From positions 145,001 to 175,506 of the forward strand of contig ADNK01001817.1 in NCBI GenBank assembly GCA_000320545.1: 30,506 bases of DNA. Direction: 5' to 3'. Made by a program: the position numbers and the translations under genes. The first letter of the stretch is position 1; each line of letters starts with the position of its first letter. The stretch is from Bigelowiella natans CCMP2755. Its lineage: Eukaryota; Cercozoa; Chlorarachniophyceae. The notes below the pieces were generated by a model that was given only the letters and a program-made list of their open reading frames with translations, was not told where the DNA came from and did no database searches. Positions 21,912 through 30,506 of this stretch are shown here, one piece after another.

Positions 21912-22926
21912 GTTGGTGTTAGGTTTACTGGAACGATACAGTGATCTTCGTGGGCCGGTATCGCACGGAGAACGATGCGTGGATGGTAGCAAAGCGCTAT
22001 AGGACTCAATTAGGGTATAACTACCACTATTAGTACTAATACTATTACTGCGTAAGAATTCTCGACAGTCGTAATTGTAGCAGTGGTAGTAGTAGTAGTA
22101 GTCGTCGTCGTCGTCGTCGTCGTCGTCGTTGTCACCTCTCTTAGGAGGTAGTACCAGTATAAAAGGAGTATTAGTAGCAGTAGTGATGCTCAAAATCCAA
22201 CGAAGACGGAACTACATACAAGATGTCTGCCTTCTCTTACCCCTTTCGTTCTCTCCTCTCCTCCCTCTATCCGTCCTACTATCTTTCATGTACGAATGCA
22301 CACATATGCAGGTGGCCTGAATTAAAGCCTATGCCAGCGTCTGTTTGGGAAGGTAGTAGGAATCTCACATATCTATGAACAATGTCTACTGGTGCTGCTC
22401 CCTTCTATATAAAAACAATATATATATATATATATATATATATGTATTTATATATGCTCTTAGAGTTGGGTGGCGAGGAGGGTTCGATTCTCGCATCTGA
22501 GCTTCCGAAAGAGTACAGCTACTTGCGCATCCCCACACCAAACCCGTTACTGCATCAAAACCGCCCTAGGTTTGGGGGAGGAGGAGGAGTACGAAGTAGT
22601 GTCGAAAAGTCGGCGTCAGCAACAACGAAAGTAGCAGCACCATCACCAATGAAGGTCTTTCTTAAGTGAAAAAGAAAAGCGAATAATCCCTCCACACATT
22701 GTTTCATTTCTCTCTCGAACACACTTCATGTTCTTTGTTTCTCTAAAATACTGGTGTACAACGTAAATAGCAGCAGCGATTTTTGAATCGTACCAACAGT
22801 CTAGTGGTTTGGCCAAAGCCTGAATTCAACGTTCAGCATCACAAACGGCGGCGAGCTTCGAGTACAAGCAAAAAACGGAGGTCTAAAAAAGGTCGCAGGA
22901 AGGCTGCTGCGGCGCGATACCATTAA
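20533..22926 (+). CDS. AP2/ERF-like DNA-binding domain protein, eight exons
   Basis: Exons 20533-20761, 20910-20967, 21277-21389, 21714-21769, 21923-22014, 22312-22352, 22464-22654 and 22771-22926. Phases match at every junction and the total is 936 nt (311 residues). Exon 1 is acidic then basic (MWGDDDERGNDEEQ; SKLKRKMGSGLVAKPK). Exons 2-3 encode a long basic helix region (EFKKLQKRRAAEQRERLE; KQKRFVKRAIKRVQRRAKIK). Exons 4-5 encode SRFPGVSIDHTETLWKAQ and VYWNDTVIFVGRYRTENDAW, matching the AP2 pattern (S-x-[YF]-x-G-V, W-x-A-x-[IV], the [LV]-G-x-[FY]-x-T-E-x-x-A strand and helix), residues about 135-180. The last exon ends in KKRRSKKGRRKAAAARYH, a likely nuclear signal. AP2 domains bind GC-rich DNA through a three-stranded sheet, so a transcription factor role is likely. 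Exon 6 is a 41-nt microexon. The start is uncertain: the frame is open upstream to an acceptor at 20370. Confidence 0.75.
21871..21909. repeat. (CT)n microsatellite acting as a long polypyrimidine tract
   Basis: About 19 CT units end 13 bases before the acceptor (GTGTTAG, ending 21922) of the AP2 exon 21923-22014, exactly where a polypyrimidine tract is expected. Confidence 0.85.
22419..22443. repeat. (TA)n microsatellite
   Basis: About twelve TA units in the intron before AP2-like exon 22464-22654. Confidence 0.8.
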
Positions 22927-24179
22927 CAGTTTAGCAATTTGTAACATCTGCCTTGTTACATGTTATACTCATGGCTAACAATAGCTTCTACAACTACGAT
23001 ACGCACGACGCTATGCTATACCTTCTGTGTTTGTGTTGTGCTTGTATCATCACGTACGCTCTTGCACATACGATGCAAGTGTAAGTTCATCATCATCGTT
23101 CTGCACACATACATTTCAGAAACTGCGATGGTGCTCGCGCTTAATCGCAAATTGTTAGTGTCGTGTTGTGTCACATCTACGACCAATCTTTTCGGGCACG
23201 CACACTGCATGCATCGTAGCATAGGCACCTAGGGCAAACCTGCTACACCAGATAGGATCGATGCGTACCGTACCGCACTGCGCCTGCATGCAAGTAGCTC
23301 CTGCCAAGAATCGCTCTGTCAGTGTGTCCCGCCACATCGCAACATTTAATCATCACGTACACAGCGTTAGATTGTATCCAGCCTACCTTGCGCGCGCAAT
23401 TGTGTATGCGCACACCACACAAAAAGTGGAGGCAGCTAGCGTGCAGAGCTTTATCATTGGTCGATTGGTCAAATGTGCTTTGCGTAGCTAGTGACGCAGC
23501 CTAGCAGCGGCTGAGCAGCACAGCATTGCAACAGTGACGGGCATTGTCTTGCGTGGCGAGAGATCGCCGCGCAATAATATCACAGCAGCGGCGATGAATA
23601 ACAACTTATGCGTGTTGCTTGAAGTCCTTGCTCGTGTCGGGCGGATTTGCTGTGGTATACTACTTGCCACATATGTGAACGTCCGGCTAGCGATTTAGCA
23701 CGCACATTTCATGAAAACTTAGAAACAAATTTTTTTGTCCCGCCGTGGGCGCTGGCGTTTTATTTAACTTTGCACAGGCTGTCAAACCCCACATAGAACC
23801 TTCTCCTCCTCGCAATTGGCATGCGTTCTTAAAAACATGTAGCTATCGCTGTCCTCATAACAAGCTACGTACATGCGTATTGACCGCCGCTGCATTATGC
23901 ACGCATGCGCTTGCGCTGGCGCAAGCTAGCTGGGTAATAGCTACGTAGCTGCTGGATGCACGTTGTCGGCATTTTTGCCTGTCTTTGCGTTCACTGTCGT
24001 ATCTTGTCATGCGCAATATTCAGAAAAGGTGCCTCCGATCCAGCTAGACGCACAGGGATCAAATATATACCATTGTAATTACCACAGGTCTATGCTACGA
24101 AGTCGAGACTGCATACACGTTGCATTTGTTCTTAGAGACACAGCAGCTACATTTGCCAAAAATTGCGTGCGATACGTTG

Positions 24180-24219
<40 letters not shown>

Positions 24220-24504
24220 TAGAGCGAACTACGTTCACGCGGTAATTCTATCTACTGCTCTAAGATTTTGTGGGCTTACTGTGGAAATAGATTCGTACGG
24301 CTAATGCATTATGCATGCAATATCGGTACGAAAGCACAATTAAGTATATTTTCATTTCAGTTCTACTAATTACAATGAGGTATACATGCTTTTCTGTTCC
24401 TTATACACTTCCGGGAACGGTTAGATGAGCTGCACGCAAATAAAGGAAAGTAGCCTACTAATCAAGCGCACTCTTATGCTACGCTAAAATCTATGTAACA
24501 GCAT

Positions 24505-24684
24505 TTATTCAGTTTGAATAAGCATGGCGATCCAACATCCCTCTGCGGCATTGCCAGGATCTCCCACTTGTTTCTGTGCATCCTTCCAATGTAGTCTCAT
24601 TGTGCGCAGGTGCCATGCTGACGTAACCAGCTTTTCCTTGCCTAATGATGGATAAACTTTCATGTATCGTCGAGAAATGGCCAT
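24505..24684 (-). CDS. Small orphan reading frame, doubtful
   Basis: A 59-codon minus-strand frame from ATG to TAA with a balanced, non-repetitive composition (MAISRRYMKVYPSLGKEKLV; WHLRTMRLHWKDAQKQVGDP). It stands out because surrounding frames are repeat-derived. It could be a terminal exon of a gene, a remnant of an insertion, or chance. No domain recognised and no good acceptor seen upstream. Confidence 0.2.
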   Translation of the reverse strand: MAISRRYMKVYPSLGKEKLVTSAWHLRTMRLHWKDAQKQVGDPGNAAEGCWIAMLIQTE

Positions 24685-24761
24685 CAAAACCTTGTACTTA
24701 TTTCAAATCTTTCTTCGTGCATTCAAATTTGCCTTCTCATCCTCTATCCCCCCCCCCTCTC

Positions 24762-24765
<4 letters not shown>

Positions 24766-24806
<41 letters not shown>

Positions 24807-24870
24807 GTACATATATGCATTAAATAAACACACGCACACATATTAAATATATATATATATATATATATAT
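24766..24870. repeat. (GT)n and (AT)n microsatellites
   Basis: GT units at 24766-24800 and AT units at about 24845-24870, separated by about 45 bases that include CACACGCACACA; the GT and CA parts are complementary and could pair. Confidence 0.8.
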
Positions 24871-25112
24871 TATAAGTATTTTAATTCTGCGAACATCTGG
24901 CATTTCACTCATCGTTTTATTATCACCAGAGCTCGTTTTCCCTGTGTTTAGCAGAACTGTCATGGAGGCATCGTTAGGGTTGATGCTTGTTATCTTGCCT
25001 GGGTGGGAAGAGGAGGGAGAGAAAGGATATTGATGACGACGTAAGTATGGCCAACCAGGCTGCTAAGTGTTTGATAACTAAATCTTGTTGCGACATCTTT
25101 ATTCAACCCGAA

Positions 25113-27562
25113 CTACTGCTGCTGTTGCTGCTGCTGCAGGCTGCTACCAGTGGACTCCGTCCAGGATAGGTAGACGCTGTCCCCCGCTAGAGAACAGATA
25201 CATACACACAAACGTTCGTTAATGGAAGTCGAGTCAAGAGGAGGGAGGGGGGGAGGGGTATATTTATTATTATATAGAAGAGAGGTCCTGAAGTAAACTA
25301 ATGGGATCAATCATAGGATGAAACGCGTATGAATTAATACTGTGCATAGATGGAAATGTTGGTCCCTCTATCTTTTCCTTATCCCTTCATCTTCCCCTCC
25401 CCCCTCCCCGTTCTCTGTGTGCTCCCCATTCTCCATTCCTTGCCTCGCCTACCTTTTGGTCTTTTGAATGTCTGAGCTCCAAGTACACGATTCCAGACCT
25501 AGCACGAAGCAAGTGACCATGCCAAATAGATACCTTCAGGGCTAATGCGATTACACTCACCAAGTCTTTGCTACTCTGTGCTTCTTTTATTTAATGCTTG
25601 CTTGTAAAAGTATCTACATGCATGCATGCATGCATGTGTGTGTATAGTGTGTGTGTTTGCCAGACCTCTTCCATATTTTCAGCTGATGTTCCTAGAATTT
25701 TGTTGGCAGGCAGACAAAGAGATGCAAACAGTTTTTATGACGATGACGTGACGACGAGACGATATTTCTCGTGAAAACGTCGATGAAATTCATCCTTGGG
25801 TTGGCAAAGTAACTATGAGCTTTATGTTGCTTTCTTACTCCTCAGACATCGCCTTTGTACTACTACTACACAACTACAGCAACACCTGCAAGAATGATCT
25901 GTATTTCTACTTTTCCTTCTCCCTCTATCTCCTCCTCTTCTTATTCAAATACCTTTGGCTGCATTGATCTTGCTAAAATGGCGATTAGTATAAACAGTCC
26001 GTGTCGTTGTTGTTGATAAGGGCGAGGCAGAGGCTCCTCGTCGCTGTCCTCTAGACTGCAGATCCTCCTCTTCCTGGTGCTGCTGGTTGTGATTCAGCGA
26101 ATCATCGGCAGCATCTACCGAGGGCGGCAAAGCTCCTTCAATCAAGAATAAACGTTCAGAAACGCGAGAGAGAAGAAGAGGAGATGGAGAAATGAATACT
26201 TTGTTTTGTCGACGTCTTCATCATCATGATGGCATTGCAACAGCAGTAGGGAGTAGTGGTGGGGACGATGGTGATCGTGATGATGATGATGATGATGATG
26301 ACGATGATGATAATGATGATGACTATACACATGAAAACACGGAGACTTAGTTTGTACTACCTGCTGCTGCTGCACTTGCAGGGAGTGGTGGTGATGATGA
26401 CACCACAACCTCCGCCTCAGAGAACAACTTTGAAGGCCGAAGAGGAGGTCGGGCTTGTCCTCTTGCCCCCCTCCATCTCTTACCCCCCACACTGCGGCTG
26501 TCTGCTCTCCTACTACTGGGAGGATAGTACCCACCCCTCTCATCGCTGTGAATGTTGGTTTCTCTCCTTCTGTTTCGCCTTCTTCTTCTGCCTGATCTAC
26601 TGCTGCTTCTGCTTCTAAAAACAAAATATCAAGGAGTATTATGGGAGAATGCATTCATTTAGGATATTATATTATCTGCTATTTTCTGTTGTTGTTGTCT
26701 TCATCACTGTCGTCGTTGTCGTCTCAGTAACTGCCCTCTTTTTAGTGTGCGTGGCCCTTAATAATGATGCTGTGATGATACGTTGCTACCAACTTCTTAC
26801 CGAGAATCGTCGTCTTCATCGTCTTCCCTTCCATACTCTCTATCGCTTCTTCTTCTTGTTCTCCTTCTTGTTCTATACCTACTCCTCCTTCTGATTGGGC
26901 GAGGAGAGGGCGAGGAGGAGGAATAATCTCTATCACCATCCCTGCTGGTGTAATGATGAGAAGAATGACGACGACGTCGGCGGCGATAATGATGTCGATG
27001 GCGCTTAGCATCTCTGCTATGATCGCGCTGCTGCCCCCTGTGGTCACTGCTCATTGAGCTATCATCTCTCCCATCAATGTCGTTGTTCTTCTTCCTCCTC
27101 CGCCTCCGACCCCTCTCCTTTGAATCTTCCTCCTCCTTCTCCTCCTCGTCATCATTGTCGTCTTCACTAGCGTCAGTGGAAGAATGCGAGGAAGGGAATA
27201 GGGAAGATGTTGGACGTGTGTTCCCTACTTTATCTGCTTGCTGCTGCTGACTATTCTTCGTGTTCTTGTCTGTGTTATCTGTGTGAGTCAAAACTTTATT
27301 AAATGGCCACTGTATATCTTATATTACACAGGAGATTCTATTATTGCGTTGCCCGCAGGTGCTGGCACTGTAACAATCGAGGGGAAAGTAGTAAGGATTA
27401 TAGATAATATTGTAAGAAAATAGAACAACGATTCTTTTATTTACCGATTCTTCCGCGGTCATCATCCGAGCTGATTAGCGTTTCGTCGTCGCCCTCATCT
27501 TCCCCCACATTATCCGCCTTACCCCCCTCTTCGGCACCACGACGAGGATTACTTTGGCTCAT
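25113..27562 (-). CDS. Arginine/serine-rich (RS-domain) protein, five exons
   Basis: Exons 27562-27445, 27278-26801, 26614-26361, 26135-25953 and tentatively 25186-25113. Phases 1, 2, 1, 1 agree, giving 368 residues. Exon 1 starts at ATG (MSQSNPRRGAEEGG) and is acidic (GEDEGDDETLISSDDDRGRI). Exon 2 goes from a Gln/Ser segment through an acidic run (about 78-92) into Arg/Lys/His/Ser-rich sequence (about 94-190). The exon 2/3 junction creates an RS stretch (SRSRSSSRSGRRRRRNRRRE) with a strong GTAAGA donor and a TTTTTAG acceptor. RS domains occur in SR splicing factors and related nuclear-speckle proteins, fitting an intron-dense genome. No RNA-recognition motif is visible, so it is RS-like or SRm-like rather than a classical SR protein. 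The last exon is weakly supported: it encodes GDSVYLSWTESTGSS and a Gln run, and the 767-bp intron before it may hide another exon. Otherwise the protein ends two residues after exon 4 by reading into the intron. Confidence 0.62.
25618..25636. repeat. (CATG)n tetranucleotide repeat
   Basis: Four to five CATG units, self-complementary, in the last predicted intron of the RS-rich gene. Confidence 0.7.
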
Positions 27563-28011
27563 GTTAAGCGCTTTGGCCTGATAAATTATCGACCCATGCA
27601 CGCAAAAAACGCATACAACAGAGACGGAAAAAGAAAGGAAGGCATATTTTCAGTTGCTCCACATGTAACGGTGAGTGACAATATCCGATCATTCGTTGTT
27701 TGTACCCTCTTGATCTCCTGTAGGTCGGACAGTCTCAAAGGAATCTTTCCTAATGGACACAAATACATGTATTTAAACATCACATAAATATATTTGAATG
27801 TGTGGATGGGATCAATTTTCGTGTGGAAATGATTTATCCCATTAAGTTATTATTCAATAAACGTAAATGCCTCACGTACGTTCACGTATAGGGCCTGCTT
27901 TCGAGATCCTCGCATTCGCTGTACGACAAACAAATAGATACAAGTTCGTCAAACAGCAGGAGCTTTCTTGGAACCACTGTTCCCACTCAGCCTGAGGCCT
28001 CCCAGCTATCA
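27563..28011. other. Intergenic, no gene seen
   Basis: About 450 bp between the start of the RS-rich gene and the end of the upstream minus-strand frame. It should hold the RS gene's promoter and the 3' end of the next transcript. Moderately AT-rich, no microsatellite, no convincing TATA box. Possible extra exons of the 28012-28701 gene cannot be excluded (short open pieces near 27900-27960). Confidence 0.3.
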
Positions 28012-28701
28012 TCAGATTCTAAGAATTTGCTTGCACTTTCTTTCGACTGCTACTACACCATTACAACAACTACTACTTCTACTTCTACTACCACCTTTAC
28101 TACTACTACTACTACTACCACTACTACTACTACTACTACCACTAGCACTGCTGATAATAATACCGTATTCATCATAAACATCCATTCCGATTGCTTGGGA
28201 TGATGGTCTTCGCACCAGCGGAAAGAGGAATGACGACACAGAAGATACCAAAGATACTACTGCTGTAACCAACCTCCTCCTCTCGTGCTGCTGCTGCTGC
28301 TTCTCTTGCTGCACCCCTCCTTCCCAATGCCCTCGACAACCAGAGCGTTCTTCTTCTGTAACTTCACGTCGTTTGAGACACCGATGAGGTGATAAATCAA
28401 GATGCCCTTCGAAATGACGAACCTTTTGTGGAAATCCAGGTGGAAGCGAGCTGTCCCCAGACGTCATCGAAGTTGAGCGAGACGGAAACAAGGGCGTGCG
28501 GAACTTGGCCTGGGGGCAGAGCTTGCTGCTCGTGTCACCATCACCATTCAGATTCATAAAAGTAGACCCAAGATCCCTCGAGAGGAGGCCTTCATCAGAG
28601 TGTCTCCGGCCTGGATACAGCCAGCACAAAGCTACCAGCACAAGGGGAAACGCTACCCTCGCGTACTGGCCGCGTGCCGCCACAGGCTGGTGGTCCACCA
28701 T
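28012..28701 (-). CDS. Protein of unknown function with N-terminal hydrophobic segment
   Basis: Open frame of 229 residues from ATG at 28701 to TGA at 28012, with an in-frame TAG upstream and no ATG between. The N-terminus has a signal-peptide or signal-anchor segment (ARVAFPLVLVALCWLYPG, about residues 13-30). The middle is hydrophilic and Arg/Ser-rich. A second hydrophobic stretch (VVSLVSSVSSFLFPLV) comes near residue 150. The polyserine run near the C-terminus comes from a (TAG/TAC)n microsatellite. A GTATTA donor after GMDVYDEY and an AG just before the codons for VERKCKQILRI would remove it in frame as an intron, which I find more likely. A secreted, membrane or plastid protein is possible. 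No family recognised. Confidence 0.45.
   Translation of the reverse strand: MVDHQPVAARGQYARVAFPLVLVALCWLYPGRRHSDEGLLSRDLGSTFMNLNGDGDTSSKLCPQAKFRTPLFPSRSTSMTSGDSSLPPGFPQKVRHFEGHLDLSPHRCLKRREVTEEERSGCRGHWEGGVQQEKQQQQHERRRLVTAVVSLVSSVSSFLFPLVRRPSSQAIGMDVYDEYGIIISSASGSSSSSSGSSSSSSKGGSRSRSSSCCNGVVAVERKCKQILRI
28050..28145. repeat. (TAC/CTA)n microsatellite, interrupted
   Basis: Roughly 95 bases of TAC/CTA units with CCA/TTC interruptions. On the minus strand they read as polyserine within the frame 28701-28012, but they may lie in an intron. Confidence 0.75.
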
Positions 28702-29907
28702 AATCACGATTGTTGCGTTTTTCAGGAAGTGTCTAGCTGTAACTTTTGCCTAATGGTAAATGTATACATTGTAAGAAGTTTTAGGCATAAATAATTGACC
28801 ATATTGCACGTGGTGACAAGGGTGAACCTGTCTTCACCGCCTTGCACTCCATCATCAAGTTTATTTCTTTTTCTTTGCATGTTGGTCGCTGCAGTTTTCG
28901 ACCAAGCTCTGCTGCAGAGCAACTGATCACCAGAGTCAACTCGAGGCACTGCGTCTTGTGCTTTGCACGTGTCATGGAACACTTTGGAAATGCAGTCGAT
29001 CGGTCAACTTTCCATCTTTCTGCTGCAACTGGCCAATTCCCCGTGGGCCAGCTTGTGCGATGAGCGCGCTTGACTCGCTCCCCTTGTCCACCTGCTTGGC
29101 GCACATCCAGCTTGTCAGCAGTGGGCACGTTGCAGAACACCTTGTGGTCGTGCCGAGTGAACACGACCTTTACAGCCTTGAACCTCAAATCTTGGCCCTC
29201 GTGGTGGATTGCACGCTCCACGCAAAGTGCACTCGTGAGCCATGATCCAAGTGGACCATGCTGTCAGCACAGCACACGCCTTCGACGAAAACGCAAAACA
29301 ACAGCAGACAGGAGCATGCAAGCAGCAGCAAACAGCAGCAAACAGCAAAAAACAGCAGAGACAGGTGCACACCTTTGCCAGGTCTCTGACCCGCCACGTG
29401 ACCACCTTCACCAGCGAGTCAATCGTTGACTGCCACCACTGTTCCAGAAAGGTGCAGTTTTGGCACAGTCGTGCAACAAGAAGTGTTGATGCTCCCATGT
29501 TCGCGCAAGTTTGACATGCATGTAGTCAACATGCAAGCGAGCATGAACCAAGGAAATTAGCAAATTAACTGTGCACGTAGCAGCAGGTGAGGCGGCACAG
29601 GTGCGACAAGCATTGCCGTGACGCTTCAGCCTGCCGCGACAAGGAATGCACACGCATGTCGCACGACAAGGACTAGCCTTGTCGCGGCCTAGAAACCCAA
29701 TGCAATCACGTGTGACTGATGACAAGCTTGACACTTGTCAGAGGGCGGTCAACCCTCGCATGATGACCTCACAGTTCAATCTGAACACCGCTACCTGCTC
29801 GTTTGCTAGTTTTTGCTCACTGCGCGCACATCGCACCGCACCCAGCCCTCCAGTAGGTCAAGAGCCTCAAAGTGAGAAAAGTTTACCAACGAGAATTACG
29901 AGCAATC
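28702..29907. other. Probable mobile-element-derived stretch upstream of the copia Gag
   Basis: About 1.2 kb with higher GC and no trinucleotide microsatellites. It contains a degenerate AACAGC-type tandem tract at about 29295-29360 and several overlapping open frames on both strands that I cannot assign. It lies directly before an intact copia-type Gag start, so a 5' LTR and leader would be expected here, but no LTR boundary, primer-binding site or target duplication could be made out. Only one copy of any LTR would be inside the window. Confidence 0.35.
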
Positions 29908-30506
29908 ATGTCCCAGTTGTCTTTTCTGAGCAAAGCCAAGATTCACCTGACTAGGTCAGGTAGCAACTTCAACCATTACGCCTTCACGATGAAAGCTGTT
30001 TTCGCGGCCGAAAACATGATCGATTGTTTCGAAATGGCGAAACCATCGACCACGGCTAACAGGCCGGCGAAACTTATCAACGTGATTAAGAATCCGGAGT
30101 ACTGCAGGGAGGTGGCCCGGATTAGCGAGACCGAAGCTAAAATCTGGCGCGGAGGTGTACCTGCTACGAGCGCCGACGATGAGGCCAATGTGAGGGCCTA
30201 CGCCGCGATTTGTCTAACTGTACACTCCGCCCACCAACACCTACTCGATAACTCCGGAGGCCTTGCAGCTGTCGCCTGGGCTCGTCTAACGGAGAGGTTC
30301 AAGCCTACCGATAACGCGTCCATGCATGAGTTGAATAGTAGCCTACAACAAGCCTCCATCGAAAATTTCGATCACGACGTAGAGGCATATTATTCTAAAT
30401 TCGTTACCATCTGCGGAAGGCTGGCCAACGCGAACCAGCCTGTCAGCGAGCAGATGCAGATAACCTGTTTCATAAATGGGTTAAAACCAAAGAAGAAATA
30501 TAAGGC
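29908..30506 (+). mobile_element. Ty1/copia-type retrotransposon Gag, 5' part (runs off the window)
   Basis: Frame open from ATG at 29908 to the right edge with no stop (199 codons). It matches the copia-type Gag (UBN2) pattern: N-terminal NFNHYAFTMKAVFAAENMID, central AICLTVHSAHQHLLDNSGGL and AWARLTERFKPTDNASMHEL, then YYSKFVTICGRLANANQPVS and MQITCFINGLKPKKKY. In these elements Gag packages the RNA and is followed by protease, integrase, reverse transcriptase and RNase H in one long frame; those would lie beyond the window. Codon use is even and no disruption is visible, so the copy may be fairly young. Confidence 0.85.

Larger units (their letters stand above)
22927..25112. other. Long intergenic stretch with repeats and no supported gene
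   Basis: From about 22,940 to 24,500 the DNA is rich in GCATGC, GCTAGC, TACGTA and GCGCG words, with no microsatellites except (AT)n at about 24181-24215; no frame reads as a recognisable protein. From 24,700 the ordinary host pattern returns with (GT)n at 24766-24800 and (AT)n at about 24845-24870. A 59-codon minus frame at 24684-24505 is listed separately. The AP2-like gene's transcript end should lie near the left side and that of the RS-rich gene near the right side. Confidence 0.4.

Noticed and set aside
22464-22500. tRNA T-arm-like sequence GGTTCGATTCTCGC
   Set aside because: No matching acceptor, D or anticodon arms. It lies inside an AP2-gene exon that fits in phase on both sides.
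28781-29498. Minus-strand frames of 127 and 146 codons and overlapping plus frames
   Set aside because: Open on several frames at once because of GC-rich composition; none shows a recognisable transposase, integrase or host domain.

Overview
The window looks like nuclear DNA of an intron-rich eukaryotic alga with a red-derived secondary plastid, most likely a photosynthetic stramenopile. Evidence: protein-coding signal is broken into many short exons joined by GT-AG introns that are full of microsatellites. Two genes begin with a signal-peptide-like hydrophobic segment followed by a basic, transit-peptide-like stretch, and one of these carries an LQLRGG motif of a kind I associate with stramenopile proteins. 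The species cannot be fixed from this sequence. All splice models below were built by hand from reading frame, intron phase and splice-site context. No transcript or database check was possible.

Layout from left to right: (1) <81-2200, minus strand, a DUF445-family membrane protein whose 3' end lies outside the window. (2) 2559-13366, plus strand, a 30-exon UvrD/Rep/PcrA-type helicase with an organelle-targeting-like N-terminus and a duplicated helical N-terminal module. (3) 14465-16255, minus, a single-exon divergent relative of the mitochondrial F1 ATP synthase alpha subunit whose nucleotide-binding motif is degenerate. (4) 17279-19179, minus, a four-exon lysine-rich, probably nuclear protein. 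(5) 20533-22926, plus, an eight-exon AP2/ERF-like DNA-binding protein. (6) 25113-27562, minus, a five-exon arginine/serine-rich protein. (7) 28012-28701, minus, a protein with an N-terminal hydrophobic segment and unknown function. (8) 29908->30506, plus, the Gag part of a Ty1/copia-type retrotransposon that runs off the right edge.

Genes 1 and 2 are divergently transcribed from a shared ~360-bp region and both look organelle-targeted, so they may share regulation. The ATP-synthase-like gene is intronless and sits between two stretches (about 13.4-14.4 kb and 16.3-17.2 kb) rich in CTAGC/CATGCA/CGTACG-type words, unlike the intron- and microsatellite-rich DNA on either side. Similar stretches occur at 22.9-24.5 kb and 28.8-29.9 kb, the last leading into the copia Gag. 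I read these as probable old insertions. I saw no tRNA, rRNA or CRISPR array.

The least expected content is the apparent F1-alpha pseudoenzyme and the helicase with its repeated N-terminal module.
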